NCBI GenBank assembly: GCA_027618835.1
Contig: JAQCHZ010000006.1
Coordinates: 1-64,000, forward strand
Reading direction: 5' to 3'
From: Chloroflexota bacterium
Lineage (GTDB): Bacteria; Chloroflexota; Dehalococcoidia; Lucifugimonadales; Lucifugimonadaceae
DNA: 64,000 nt
A program made the translations under genes and the position numbers. This document shows, one piece after another, positions 9,953 through 19,679 of this stretch (position 1 is the first letter of the stretch; each line of letters starts with the position of its first letter). A model generated the notes under the pieces. The model worked only from the letters and a program-made list of their open reading frames with translations, was not told the origin of the DNA and did no database searches.

Positions 9953-10831
9953 GTGACAACATCGAACTCTACTTACATTGAGTGCAGCGGACTGTTCAAA
10001 ATCTACAAAGCCGCCGACTTAGAAGTCGTTGCGCTGCGCGGACTCGAACTCAACGTAGCCCGTGGCGAAATAATCGCCATCGTGGGCGCTTCAGGTAGTG
10101 GAAAATCGACATTGCTGAACATTCTTGCGGGTTACGACGCTCCGTCAGCAGGAACAATTCGAGTTGGCGATTTCGATTTACTTCAGATGACCAACAAAGA
10201 GGTCGTCCAATACCGACGACACGAGGTCGGGTTTATCTGGCAGGAAACCTCTAGAAACCTGTTCCCTTATCTCACAGCTCTCGAAAATGTAGAGCTACCA
10301 ATGGTCATCTCCGGAGCGCCAGGGCCTGACCGTAGGAAACGTGCACAAGAACTATTGGATGTCGTTGGCCTAGGCGATCGAGCCGGTCACAAACCCGGGC
10401 AGCTTTCCGGTGGTGAGCAACAGCGTGTTGCTATTGCAGTTGGACTATCGAACGAGCCTCCTCTATTGCTCGCTGACGAGCCAACTGGCGAGCTAGACGA
10501 CCAAACGGGCACCGAAGTTCTCGAACTGCTCAACAAGGTCAACCAGGAGATCGGAACGACTATCGTTATCGTTACTCACGATCCCGCTATCGCAACAAGT
10601 GTGGAGCGAGCTGTGGCGATCAAAGATGGCAAGACGAGCACTGAAACCATTCGAAAAGTTTCGTTCGAACGAAAACTCGGTGGAGATGCATCGGGTACTG
10701 AAGAATTCTTGCTGATCGACTCAGCAGGTTCTGTGCAGATTCCTCGTGACATGCTTGACGAACTGAATATTGGACGACGAGTTCGAGTTGATATGAAAGA
10801 TGGAAGGGTGACACTTGAGTCAGGCGAGTGA
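9953..10831 (+). CDS. ABC transporter ATPase with AbrB-like C-terminal extension
   Basis: A 292-residue LolD/MacB-class ATPase. Walker A (GASGSGKST) is at about 45-53, the signature LSGGEQQR in the middle, and Walker B with D-loop LLLADEPTGELDD. The usual family length is about 230 residues. The extra roughly 55 C-terminal residues (FLLIDSAGSVQIPRDMLDELNIGRRVRVDMKDGRVTL region) look like a SpoVT/AbrB swapped-hairpin domain, an uncommon addition that could mediate dimerisation or regulation. The start is GTG 9953 with an AGGTG ribosome site about 8 bases upstream. It overlaps the next ATPase gene by 17 bp. It powers the two large permeases. Confidence 0.9.
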   Translation: MTTSNSTYIECSGLFKIYKAADLEVVALRGLELNVARGEIIAIVGASGSGKSTLLNILAGYDAPSAGTIRVGDFDLLQMTNKEVVQYRRHEVGFIWQETSRNLFPYLTALENVELPMVISGAPGPDRRKRAQELLDVVGLGDRAGHKPGQLSGGEQQRVAIAVGLSNEPPLLLADEPTGELDDQTGTEVLELLNKVNQEIGTTIVIVTHDPAIATSVERAVAIKDGKTSTETIRKVSFERKLGGDASGTEEFLLIDSAGSVQIPRDMLDELNIGRRVRVDMKDGRVTLESGE

Positions 10832-11615
10832 GCAAATTACAGCCCGAGAATCACGCGGAGCAACAACTCCGATAATTCACGCGATCAAGGCATCTCGTGA
10901 ATACGAACTGGCTGGCGAAACCGTCCACGCCGTTCGAGAAGTTGACCTCGAAGTACGCACTGGCGAATTCATTACCCTAGTCGGACGTTCGGGTTCGGGT
11001 AAGACGACACTTCTGAACATGTTGGCCGGTCTCGATCACCCAACTTCGGGACAAGTGTTGTTCGAAGGCAACGACATGGCGGATTTCAGCGAAAAGCAGT
11101 TTATTCAGCTTCGCAGACATCGCATCGGTGTCGTATTTCAATCGTTTGCACTTCTCCCGTTGCTATCGGCTTACGAGAACGTCGAACTTCCAATGCGAAT
11201 AGCTGGAATCGGCGCATCTGAACGATCAAAGCGAACAAACGAAGTTCTCGATATCGTTGGACTCGGCCGACGTGCAAAGCACCGCCCATACGAGCTATCT
11301 GGTGGTGAGCAACAGAGGATTTCTATCGCCCGAGCCGTCGCTATGAAGCCAAATGTGATCCTTGCCGACGAACCAACTGGTGAGCTTGACTCTGTGAACG
11401 CTGCCGAAATATTCGGCCTGTTCAGTCAGATGGTTAAGGAAGAAGACATGTCGATCGTCGCCACCACGCACGATCGTACCCTTCTAGACATGTCCGACAA
11501 GATATACACGGTTCACAACGGCGAAATTGAACTAACTGAAGTCGGCAAAGACGTCGATACGCACGCTCAGTTCAAGCGCCCAGACGCTGAATTCGAAGAT
11601 ACCACCGACGAGTAG
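10815..11615 (+). CDS. ABC transporter ATPase, LolD/MacB class
   Basis: A 266-residue ATPase with Walker A GRSGSGKTT, the Q-loop in VVFQSFALLP, signature LSGGEQQR and Walker B VILADEPTGELD. This is the class that pairs with FtsX-type permeases, and it is the second ATPase of this operon, which suggests an asymmetric nucleotide-binding pair. The predicted TTG start lies 17 bp inside the previous gene, indicating translational coupling. The C-terminal tail is acidic (DAEFEDTTDE). It ends 20 bp before the convergent purK. Confidence 0.92.
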   Translation: MSQASEQITARESRGATTPIIHAIKASREYELAGETVHAVREVDLEVRTGEFITLVGRSGSGKTTLLNMLAGLDHPTSGQVLFEGNDMADFSEKQFIQLRRHRIGVVFQSFALLPLLSAYENVELPMRIAGIGASERSKRTNEVLDIVGLGRRAKHRPYELSGGEQQRISIARAVAMKPNVILADEPTGELDSVNAAEIFGLFSQMVKEEDMSIVATTHDRTLLDMSDKIYTVHNGEIELTEVGKDVDTHAQFKRPDAEFEDTTDE

Positions 11616-11635
11616 GTTCGACTTTCCGTAGAAAG

Positions 11636-12826
11636 TTAGCGCAACGAGCAACGCATACCTACGCTCGTGAGGCGTCGCCATGCCCTATCGCGTGCTTCTG
11701 TGGCGATGTAGAGAGCGTCTTCGACTGTATCGGCCACCACGTTGATGTGGCCCATCTTGCGGCCTATGCGCGCCTCTGACTTGCCGTACAAGTGCAAACT
11801 CACGCCCGGCAAATCCAAAGCTCGCTCCCAATCTGGATTGCCATCACTGTCTTCCCACACTTCACCTAGCAAGTTAGCCATCACTGTCGGCGAATGGAGC
11901 TTTGGTTCAGCAATAGGCAACCCAACTAAAACTCTCACCAGTTGTTCAAACTGAGAAGTGTCGCAACCGTCCATCGTGTAGTGACCTGAGTTGTGAGGTC
12001 GCGGGGCAAGTTCGTTCACCAGAATTTCATTCTCTTTGGTGACGAACATTTCAACTGAAATCAGACCAACAACATCAAGTTGTTCGGCAATATCTGCAGC
12101 AAGCAATCGAGCATTATCGATCACGCTTTGTTCGATACGTGCCGGAACAATCGAAATATCAAGAATGTGGTTGCGGTGAATGTTTTCAGAAGGTGGGAAC
12201 GTTGCAGTTTTGCCGTCGACGGTACGCGCACAAATCGTAGAAATTTCCATCTTGAATGGTACGAACTGCTCGACGATGAGTTCTGTTCGAGCTTTGCTCA
12301 ATATCTCGTAGGAGTGCGCTATATCCTCGGCTCTGGTGATAATCACCTGTCCCTTGCCGTCGTATCCCTGAGTTGAGGTTTTCATCACCATAGGAAATCC
12401 GAGCTCGTCCGCAGCTTTATTCAAATCGTCTAACGATTCGACGTTCCGGAATGGTGCAACCGGAATTCCCGCCTTTATAAGGGCATTTTTCTCATGCAAC
12501 CGGTGCTGAGTAGTACGCAACACAGCCGGTGAAGGGTGAACTGGTTTCAGTTCTGCAGCGGCGGAAACCGAATCAGCATCAACGTTCTCAAATTCATAGG
12601 TAACAACGTCGGTAGAATGAGCGAGTTGCCTCAAAGCATCTCGACTCGCATATGCCTCGGTGATCTGACCGTCGGCGACCTGTGAAGTCGGGCAATTGGG
12701 GTCGGGGTCCAGAACTATCGTCTTGTAATCCATCTGTCGAGCGGCGATAGCGAGCATTCGCCCTAGCTGACCACCTCCGATGATTCCGATAGTCGAGCCC
12801 GGGTTCAATATTGATTCTCGTTGCAT
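11636..12826 (-). CDS. purK: N5-carboxyaminoimidazole ribonucleotide synthase
   Basis: A 396-residue ATP-grasp enzyme of de novo purine synthesis that makes N5-CAIR from AIR, bicarbonate and ATP. Visible marks are the N-terminal IGIIGGGQLGRMLAIAARQM segment, VVTYEFENVD, the ATP-grasp loop (KTSTQGYDGKGQ) and the ELAPRPHNSGHYT metal/ATP site. Length fits the family. It follows purE with only 3 untranslated bases between purE stop and purK start, the usual purE-purK order, so its product passes straight to PurE. Confidence 0.96.
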   Translation of the reverse strand: MQRESILNPGSTIGIIGGGQLGRMLAIAARQMDYKTIVLDPDPNCPTSQVADGQITEAYASRDALRQLAHSTDVVTYEFENVDADSVSAAAELKPVHPSPAVLRTTQHRLHEKNALIKAGIPVAPFRNVESLDDLNKAADELGFPMVMKTSTQGYDGKGQVIITRAEDIAHSYEILSKARTELIVEQFVPFKMEISTICARTVDGKTATFPPSENIHRNHILDISIVPARIEQSVIDNARLLAADIAEQLDVVGLISVEMFVTKENEILVNELAPRPHNSGHYTMDGCDTSQFEQLVRVLVGLPIAEPKLHSPTVMANLLGEVWEDSDGNPDWERALDLPGVSLHLYGKSEARIGRKMGHINVVADTVEDALYIATEARDRAWRRLTSVGMRCSLR

Positions 12827-12829
12827 CGA

Positions 12830-13330
12830 TTACTCGCCCGCAGGCTTCACATACGTAACGGCTTCTATTTCAGCCGTGATTTTCGCTCGGCGTTTTTCTA
12901 TATTCGCCTGAATCGTAGGGTCGATCAGACCAATTATCTGAGCAGCAAGGATTCCAGCATTGACCGCTCCCCACTCGCCAATAGCTACAGTTCCAACCGG
13001 GTAACCACGTGGCATTTGAACCATCGACATCAGTGAATCCATACCATCGAGGTGCGGACCAACTCCAGGAACACCGATCACTGGCAATATCGTCTTCGCA
13101 GCAGTCATTCCTGGAAGGTGAGCGGCACCACCGGCGCCTGCAATTATTACCTTGATCCCACGATCTTTCGCTTCTTCGGCGAATTTGAACATTAGATCGG
13201 GCGTTCGGTGCGCAGAAACCACTCGGATTTCGTGAGGCACCCCAAGCTCTTCAAGTATGTCGGCTGCGTGCTGCATGTTCGGCAAATCCGAAGTGCTGCC
13301 CATGATCACCGAAACGAGCGGGTCTGACAT
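12830..13330 (-). CDS. purE: N5-carboxyaminoimidazole ribonucleotide mutase
   Basis: A 166-residue class I PurE, moving the carboxyl group of N5-CAIR to give CAIR. The N-terminal [13 protein letters not shown] segment, SAHRTPD and [11 protein letters not shown] are characteristic. The substrate loop reads [15 protein letters not shown], and the segment usually written AIGNAGAxNAG is [11 protein letters not shown] here, a mild departure. First gene of the purEK pair. A promoter would lie in the 124-bp gap shared with the divergent hydrolase gene. Confidence 0.96.
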   Translation of the reverse strand: MSDPLVSVIMGSTSDLPNMQHAADILEELGVPHEIRVVSAHRTPDLMFKFAEEAKDRGIKVIIAGAGGAAHLPGMTAAKTILPVIGVPGVGPHLDGMDSLMSMVQMPRGYPVGTVAIGEWGAVNAGILAAQIIGLIDPTIQANIEKRRAKITAEIEAVTYVKPAGE

Positions 13331-13454
13331 TGTTCTGACGCTCCATCTGAAGGCTTAAAAATCGTCCACGAGGCGGCTGCCCCAAAGATGCGACCGGACG
13401 ATTTTACAGTCGCCCGAGCCAATCAGCGAGCGATTGAGCATTTAGAATCGCCAG

Positions 13455-14189
13455 ATGCCTAAGCTAAAACTCGATTCACTCGAGGTTAACTACGAAGTTT
13501 CTGGGTCGGGGCCGCTCTTGATACTTCATCACGGATTCGGATCTTGGGGCCGTGATTGGAATCGCGGCGGCTGGCTCGACGCACTGCGAGATCATGGCCG
13601 ATTATTGATATTCGATGCTGTTGGACACGGTCTTTCGACTCGAACGCACGATCCTAAAGATCACACGGTTGAACGACGAGCCGATGTGGTTAACGCTCTG
13701 GCAGACGAGCGCGAATCGGAAACGTACGGGTATATCGGATTTTCGATGGGTGGACGAACCGGACTTGAGCTAGCGGCATCAACTCCCGAGCGGCTTTCGA
13801 TGCTAGCAATCGGCGGTATGCATCTACTTCCCGCCACGGCAAACGCAGATCGGTTCATTCGCCACACAAAAATTCTTCGATCAGGCAGGGCGAAATCTGT
13901 AGAAAAACCTGATGGCGATCGACCCGGCAACGATCCTCTCGCGCTGGCGGCTTCGCACGAAGCCTTGCTTTGGTGGAAGGGTGCTGAAGGTCGATTGGAA
14001 AACCTAAAAGCGCCAACTATGTTGTTTTGTGGCGAAGAGGATGCCCATTTTCCAAACGCTGAAGAATCGGCAAAACGCTACGGATTCGAGTTCGCTGGAC
14101 TCCCTAATACCGATCATGACAGCACTTTTTTTTCTTCAGAATTAGCGGTAAGTTCTGTGGTTAATTTCGTTTCCAAACACTTGAAATAA
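13455..14189 (+). CDS. Alpha/beta-hydrolase fold protein
   Basis: A 244-residue alpha/beta hydrolase. It has the oxyanion loop HHGFGSWGRDW, the nucleophile elbow GFSMGG (Ser about 97), a DAVGHG strand, a candidate acid in the CGEEDAHF segment and the terminal His in NTDHD. The cap region is short. Substrate (ester, lactone or C-C bond) cannot be assigned. It stands between divergent purE and the PIG-L gene on the same strand, about 105 bp upstream of the latter. Confidence 0.85.
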   Translation: MPKLKLDSLEVNYEVSGSGPLLILHHGFGSWGRDWNRGGWLDALRDHGRLLIFDAVGHGLSTRTHDPKDHTVERRADVVNALADERESETYGYIGFSMGGRTGLELAASTPERLSMLAIGGMHLLPATANADRFIRHTKILRSGRAKSVEKPDGDRPGNDPLALAASHEALLWWKGAEGRLENLKAPTMLFCGEEDAHFPNAEESAKRYGFEFAGLPNTDHDSTFFSSELAVSSVVNFVSKHLK

Positions 14190-14294
14190 TCTTCGGCTAC
14201 ATCGCCGATCTGATGCTAAAATTCCGAACTGTGCGCGATTTTTATCGATCGCTTTTCTCTTCTTCTTCTTCGTTCCTCGGGGGCTACGTATTTC

Positions 14295-15026
14295 ATGACA
14301 ACCGGCAACGGTTCTAACGACGATTTCAGGCGTGCGATGGTGGTCACAGCCCATCCCGACGATGCCGAGTATGGCTGCTCGGGCACCGTGGCTAAATGGA
14401 CCCGAATGGGCTGGGAAGTTGTGTACGTTCTGTGCACCGACGGCTCCAAGGGCACTGAGGATCGAGAGATTTCATCGGAAAGCCTCGCCGAACTACGTGC
14501 TGAAGAGCAGATCACTGCCGGCAAAACTCTTGGCCTTAAGACGGTTGAGTTCCTCGGGTACCCAGACGGATATTTGGAGCCAACTCTAGAAGTTCGTCGA
14601 GACATTTCTCGTCAGATCAGGAAGCACCAGCCAGACGTTCTGATTACGACCAGCCCTACACGCGATCTCCTCAATTCGACGTACATTGGTCACCCCGACC
14701 ATTTCGCAGCTGGCGAGGCGGCTCTATCTGCCGTCTTCCCCAGCGCTCGTGATCATCTAACGTTCCCTGAGCTGTTCTACGACGAGGGACTTGAGCCACA
14801 CAAGGTTCGCGAGGTTTGGGTGATGAGCTTTGGCGATAACGCTAATTTTTGGAATCCGCTTACTGAGGAAGATGTAGATCTTTCGATTGCCGCTCTCAAG
14901 CAGCACACGAGCCAAGTTGTTGATCCTGAACAAGCTGGCAAATGGATGAAGTCGCGGCGAGCCGAACTTGGCAAGAAAATTGGTGCCGAGTACGCCGAAT
15001 CGTTCCGTAAATTCACTCTTAGCTAG
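14295..15026 (+). CDS. PIG-L/LmbE family N-deacetylase
   Basis: A 243-residue zinc-dependent deacetylase of the LmbE/PIG-L fold. The N-terminal AHPDDAEYGCSG motif supplies the His-Asp-Asp zinc and catalytic residues, and HPDHFAAGEA near residue 140 supplies the second zinc His. Family members deacetylate N-acetylglucosaminyl groups in cofactor, glycolipid or antibiotic pathways; this substrate is unknown. It is followed by a CATTGC inverted repeat and an intrinsic terminator. Confidence 0.9.
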   Translation: MTTGNGSNDDFRRAMVVTAHPDDAEYGCSGTVAKWTRMGWEVVYVLCTDGSKGTEDREISSESLAELRAEEQITAGKTLGLKTVEFLGYPDGYLEPTLEVRRDISRQIRKHQPDVLITTSPTRDLLNSTYIGHPDHFAAGEAALSAVFPSARDHLTFPELFYDEGLEPHKVREVWVMSFGDNANFWNPLTEEDVDLSIAALKQHTSQVVDPEQAGKWMKSRRAELGKKIGAEYAESFRKFTLS

Positions 15027-15070
15027 CGAAAGCTCTAACGCAACTCGGCGAAAGTGTCATATTGACAACC

Positions 15071-15108
15071 CTGTCATTGCGACGAGTTCGACGACGTGGC
15101 AATGACAG
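15071..15108. repeat. CTGTCATTGC/GCAATGACAG inverted repeat element
   Basis: Two perfect 10-bp arms, CTGTCATTGC (15071-15080) and GCAATGACAG (15099-15108), flank a GACGAGTTCGACGACGTG core. A degenerate relative lies at 131-160. The form matches a widespread class of intergenic palindromic repeats; it sits between a gene stop and a terminator. Confidence 0.75.
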
Positions 15109-15138
15109 GCCGCTGACTCGCAGCCAAAAGCAAATACG

Positions 15139-15171
15139 AAAAAGCCCCGGTCGTAATGACCGGGGCTTTTT
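15139..15171. terminator. Bidirectional intrinsic terminator
   Basis: A perfect 14-bp stem (AAAAAGCCCCGGTC with GACCGGGGCTTTTT) around a GTAAT loop, with A-runs and T-runs on both sides. It serves the PIG-L gene on the plus strand and the convergent aldolase gene on the minus strand. Confidence 0.92.
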
Positions 15172-15213
15172 GTTTTTCAAACGTGAACGGTAAAGAATCC
15201 CGCCCTGTTAGTG

Positions 15214-16044
15214 CTAAACGACGTCGAGAGTGTCTTCAGCGACAACTTCAGCTATGCCACCGTGCTTCTTGCCAGCGATCTTACGAAGTTCTGCGAACTC
15301 GTCCTGAGTTCCTCGTAGAAGAATTCCAGCGTCCGACGAATGCATGATGAACCGTGCGCCCAACTCGATCGCCTTTGCCGACGTTGAAATCGTCTGCTGG
15401 TGAATCATCGTTGGCACACCACGGTCGTCTGCTGCCTTGATGATCTTGCTCAAAGTGTCGAGGTAGATCGGGTTGTCCACTTCGTCGGGAATTCCAAGTG
15501 AAGTAGTCATGTCGTTAGGGCCAATAAACACAGCGTCAATTGGAGCACAGTCAATTAGCTCCTCAACTCGATTCGCTGCTGGTTCGCTCTCGATACCCAT
15601 GATAAAAATGCGGTCTTTGTGGCGATTATTGAGGTACTTTTCCGATTTCTCACTCGGGTACTCACCAGTTGCCACAACTCGTTCGTAGTACTCGCCCTTC
15701 AGTGGGTGAGTCTTCGCCTTGATTGCGGTGTGTCGAACTTCATCAACTGTTTCGCAGTAAGGAACCAATACACCGTCTGCCCCGGCGTCCAACGCCATAG
15801 CAACCCAAATCTCGTCTGTGTTCGGGGTTCGTACGATAGCCGTGATGCTGAGCGACTGCATCTGCGCAACAGTGTCGGCGATCAGCTGTCGGTCACGTGA
15901 TCCGTGTTCCGAGTCGATAACTACGAAATCTAGAGTGCTACCAGCAAACACCCGTCCCCAACGCATGCTCGCAGTGGCCGAGATCATAAATCCAAATACG
16001 GGTATTTTAGCTTTCAGAGCAGCTTTCAGATCAGCTGGTTTCAT
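15214..16044 (-). CDS. HpcH/HpaI family aldolase
   Basis: A 276-residue TIM-barrel class II aldolase/citrate-lyase-type protein. The DFVVIDSEHGSRD strand carries the catalytic His and acid, MGIESEPAA provides the metal-binding Glu, and DAVFIGPNDMTTSLG is the family's C-terminal signature. HpcH/HpaI enzymes split 2-keto-3-deoxy or 4-hydroxy-2-oxo acids into pyruvate and an aldehyde. In a genome with several enolase-type sugar-acid dehydratases, a 2-keto-3-deoxy acid is a plausible substrate. A second member lies at 62833-63645. Confidence 0.9.
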   Translation of the reverse strand: MKPADLKAALKAKIPVFGFMISATASMRWGRVFAGSTLDFVVIDSEHGSRDRQLIADTVAQMQSLSITAIVRTPNTDEIWVAMALDAGADGVLVPYCETVDEVRHTAIKAKTHPLKGEYYERVVATGEYPSEKSEKYLNNRHKDRIFIMGIESEPAANRVEELIDCAPIDAVFIGPNDMTTSLGIPDEVDNPIYLDTLSKIIKAADDRGVPTMIHQQTISTSAKAIELGARFIMHSSDAGILLRGTQDEFAELRKIAGKKHGGIAEVVAEDTLDVV

Positions 16045-16338
16045 ATTGTCCTCTTAAGTGACTTAGTTGAATGCTCGGTGGATCGAATCACCGTCGTATG
16101 CGTACGCGGAGCGTAATAGTACCCGAACTACTCGACGTGCGAAATTGGGAGCGAAATCTTGTGAATCTTAACGATAGATTTATGAATTCCAGAACTAAAC
16201 ATTGTCGTAATGCCAATTTCGACAACGAGATCATGCCGTACAAAAATCCCAAAGGTTAGCCATGAGTAATTATCGCGTGCGGACGACATTTGCATACCAT
16301 GAATTACCGGGGATATTCAAAATACGCCTTCGTCTCAC

Positions 16339-18060
16339 GTGGCAAAATTTGTCCTAAATATTGCAATCGCCATAGCCGCAATGGCTCTTGTCGTAAACGC
16401 CAGCTGCACCACCAGCAGTACGACCGTTGTTGAAGTGATCGACACGCCAGCCGTCGGAAGTATCGCCTCTGCCACTCCAGAACCATCTCCGATCACGATT
16501 CTGCCGACGGCAACGAGAGTTCCTGCCCCACCTACGCCGACTCCAACGATTCTTCCATCCCCCACGGTCGAGCCAACTGCGACTGCGGCGCCAACAATTG
16601 TTCCCCCAACGGCCACGCTCGTTCCGAGTACACCAACGCCAACTGCAACGACAGTCCAACTTTTACACCTCTGCCGGTGTCTGAATTGGGCGAGCTGCCA
16701 GACGGAGTGGTGACTGCATTTACTGTGTCCGAAACGCTTGAACGACAACCGACACCCACAGCAACATCGTTCCCCGAACCGTCAACGCCATTTGAAACTC
16801 CTATTGCCAAGGAGATCGGCAAGGCAGATTTACAACCGTACTTTGACAATGGACAGCCAGTGAAAGTTAGAAACCCGAACGGGGGGGGGGCGTTCACTAA
16901 AAAATCCGACATGCTGGTCGATTTTTACGTTACAAATGCGGGTTCAGAAATCGCCCAAGGTGAGTACTTTATTGACATTTATATCGATGACCACCTAGCT
17001 CAACGTTGGGGCGGAAGATTCGGTTCCTGAATTCAATGAATCTGACAATTCTCTGGGGCGGTGGATCGAATTTCTGGATGGGCAACCTTCAACCGCAGTT
17101 GTCGTTAATGACGAAATTTCGGATGAAGACCTAGCGACTATGCTTGCCCCGCTTCTCAGCACCGAGTTCACCAACCAAGTCCGAGACGTCACGGATCGGC
17201 CTTCGAACTACCCGACTGGTTCGATGAAATCGAGCAAATAGGTCGCGCTGGTTTTTACTTACTAACCGGTAAAGACATAAACAACGAAAGAGTCGTCGTT
17301 CATATTCTTCCTCACGATCAGTTTATTGCGGCTTCGTACAACGCGTGTATGACCGACTCCTACCTATGGGACGTTCCGGTTTATGTAAACAATTTCTCAC
17401 TCTGTTCAGATTTCAGGGGCGCAATCGGATTCAAATACCGACAAGACGGGAAAATTCACGTCTATGTCGACATGAAAGAATCGCCTATCCAAGCACTCGG
17501 AACTTATTTCCATGAACTTGGGCACGCTTACCAAGATCTTCAGAATCCAGCCCAAGAAATCGTCGATCGTGATGACGAACTCCTTCATACGACGCTTCGA
17601 GGACTTCACGAAGCACAGGCCGCAGGCATTCGAGGCCGCGGCGATGCGAACGATAGAGTCGTACTTAGGTATCAGCCTGATGAAATATGACGACAATATC
17701 GCTATGCGAGACTTCGTCGAATTCCAATTGATTTCGGCAAGGGATCAGAACGGATCGGCAGAGCATGTCTTAGGAAAAGCTCTCCTTTGGTACGAAGTGC
17801 TGGCCAATTCATCAGGTCTCAATCTAGATCAAGAACTTCTGGCGAACAAAATCCTATCCGGTGCGAGTGTAAAAGCCCTATACGACTATCTAGTAGCACT
17901 GGACCCAAATGGCATCGTTGAGTGGCGGGACAGCATTTCGAGTAACTTTGGATTATTAGACAATTTCATCGAAATATCTTTGAGTCGACTCGAAACTGAC
18001 CTGCCTTCCGAAGAACACGGTAATCCCGGTCTTATCGAACCGGCATTCCTAGTTCCTTAG
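16339..18060 (+). pseudogene. Decayed secreted lipoprotein with CARDB-like and metallopeptidase-like regions
   Basis: The coding signal switches frame four times (near 16650, 17010, 17195 and 17625). The pieces together read as one secreted protein: a signal segment ending LVVNASC, a long Pro/Thr linker with PTPT repeats, a CARDB-like beta domain (VDFYVTNAGSEIAQGEYFIDI region), then a region with HELGHAYQD, an HExxH zinc-peptidase motif, and a helical tail. No single frame covers it. A run of ten G lies at 16881-16890 and a GGGG run sits at one frame switch. It could be a pseudogene or reflect sequence errors; the number of breaks favours decay. Confidence 0.75.
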
Positions 18061-18139
18061 CCGAAAATATTCTCCCACTCGTCACTTCACCGGTGATACG
18101 GTTCGTTTGCTGCTTTTTACCCGCAGGCGATACTTTAAC

Positions 18140-18868
18140 TTGGAGCCATTTGACTTGATTCACGACAACGTTGAATTCGATCTTTATTTCATCAGGCACG
18201 GCGAATCACAGTCGAACGTAACCCCAGGCATCGCAGCGGGCGTTAATTTCGATGCTCCCATGACCGATAGAGGACACCAGCAGGCTGAAGTCGCTGGCGA
18301 ACGTCTTGGCAAGGAAGGCGTGATGTTCGACAAGATCTACTCGTCAGCGCTTGTACGTGCTGTGCAGACCACCGAGGGAGTACTCAAAGGCATGGGCATT
18401 CCTGATGCCGAGTTCACTAGAGTCGACGAAATAATCGAAAAGCAGACTCCGGGCTGGCGAGGAAAGTTAGCCAAGGACGTAATGCCGACGGAAGTTCGAT
18501 TGCTTATGGCCGAAAAGGGGAAGTACTTCAAGGCTGCCGACGGCGAAACAATGCGGTGGGTCGAACGCCGAGCGTCAAACTGGATCGAAGATGAAATCCT
18601 CTACAACGACGCGTGGTACGAGAAGCCTGGAACTCACACCATAGCTATCGTCAGCCATGGCGACACGATGCGTGCTTTGTTCCAATACATCATGGGAATA
18701 GATAACCGACTCGCCATGCGCACCGACATTTTCAACTGTTCGATAAGCAGATTCCGCTTCGGAAAACACGGTTGGAGCATCGGTACGATAAACGATTCGT
18801 CACACACGCTACATCTAGGAGATATCGTCCGAGACGACAAGATCGTTCAGGGCGGACTCGGGGTTTAG
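18140..18868 (+). CDS. Histidine phosphatase superfamily protein
   Basis: About 242 residues of the phosphoglycerate-mutase-like fold. YFIRHGESQSN holds the phospho-accepting His, YSSALVRAVQT the second Arg motif, and IVSHGDTMR the second His. The TTG at 18140 has AGGCGA upstream; a more upstream TTG at 18107 would add eleven basic/hydrophobic residues with no clear ribosome site. Likely a small-molecule phosphatase; substrate not predictable. It is convergent with the HAD hydrolase gene, with 13 bp between stops. Confidence 0.88.
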   Translation: MEPFDLIHDNVEFDLYFIRHGESQSNVTPGIAAGVNFDAPMTDRGHQQAEVAGERLGKEGVMFDKIYSSALVRAVQTTEGVLKGMGIPDAEFTRVDEIIEKQTPGWRGKLAKDVMPTEVRLLMAEKGKYFKAADGETMRWVERRASNWIEDEILYNDAWYEKPGTHTIAIVSHGDTMRALFQYIMGIDNRLAMRTDIFNCSISRFRFGKHGWSIGTINDSSHTLHLGDIVRDDKIVQGGLGV

Positions 18869-18881
18869 AGCGCCCCTTCCA

Positions 18882-19679
18882 CTAATTGGCTATTTGGCTA
18901 ACAGCCTCGGGGATTTTCTTCAGCGAATCGAGCTCGATCGTTGGAGAGAACCCATCGTCAGGTCGTGATTTTTGATCGACGTTGAACCAAATCGACGGCA
19001 TTCCGAGATTTGACGCGCCCTTAATATCGCTGCCCCACGAATTGCCAATCATCACGGCTTCTTCTGGGCGAACGTTCAATTGTTCTAGAGCGCTGTTGAA
19101 CGGTTCAGGTTTTGGTTTTCCGAATCCCACGTCGCCAGATGCAACTACGACGTCGAAGTAACCTGCAAGTCCCGATTCATTTAGCTTGATTCGTTGTACC
19201 GTTGGAGATCCGTTCGTAACGATAGCAATCGGATACTGCTCTTTGACTTGTTCAATGACATCGATCGCATCAGCAAACGGCTTCAAGCGTTTTAGGCGTT
19301 CAATTCGGTGAAGCTTGATGATTTCGTCACGCAGATCAGCATCCTCAATCCCGTACGAAGCCAGCACTTCATCCCACACTTCTCGTTTGTACTTGGTAAT
19401 CGTGTCGCTATCGTTTCCTAAATTCGATTCAGCACTGTCCGCCGGTCCACACAAATCTTCCCACACGGAATAAGCGATTTCAGAATAGACAATCGGTGTT
19501 TTCCATTGCGCCCACAGTCTGCGGCACGACTCATCGACCGTATCGAGCATCTTCTTAGTGTCGGCGTCGTACCTATCGGCCGCCAAACCGCAGGCAACCA
19601 ACAGTGCCTCATTCTCTGGCACCATCTCTGGAAGCGGCGTGTCATCCAGATCAAATAGCACAGTCTTAAGTTTTGCCAT
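18882..19679 (-). CDS. HAD-superfamily hydrolase
   Basis: About 265 residues. Motif I is FDLDDT (nucleophile and general acid Asp), motif II VTNGSP, motif III Lys in GFGKPKPEPF, and motif IV GNSWGSDIKGA. The helical cap follows motif I (subclass I). The start is ATG 19679, one base overlapping the stop of the DUF3754 gene (TAATG). A longer open frame upstream lies inside that gene and adds only a non-HAD extension, so it is rejected. Substrate unknown; a second HAD protein lies three genes upstream. Confidence 0.88.
   Translation of the reverse strand: MAKLKTVLFDLDDTPLPEMVPENEALLVACGLAADRYDADTKKMLDTVDESCRRLWAQWKTPIVYSEIAYSVWEDLCGPADSAESNLGNDSDTITKYKREVWDEVLASYGIEDADLRDEIIKLHRIERLKRLKPFADAIDVIEQVKEQYPIAIVTNGSPTVQRIKLNESGLAGYFDVVVASGDVGFGKPKPEPFNSALEQLNVRPEEAVMIGNSWGSDIKGASNLGMPSIWFNVDQKSRPDDGFSPTIELDSLKKIPEAVSQIAN

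Noticed and set aside
16339-18060. Programmed frameshifting of the metallopeptidase-like gene
   Set aside because: Four separate switches with no common slippery heptamer make recoding implausible; decay or error is simpler.
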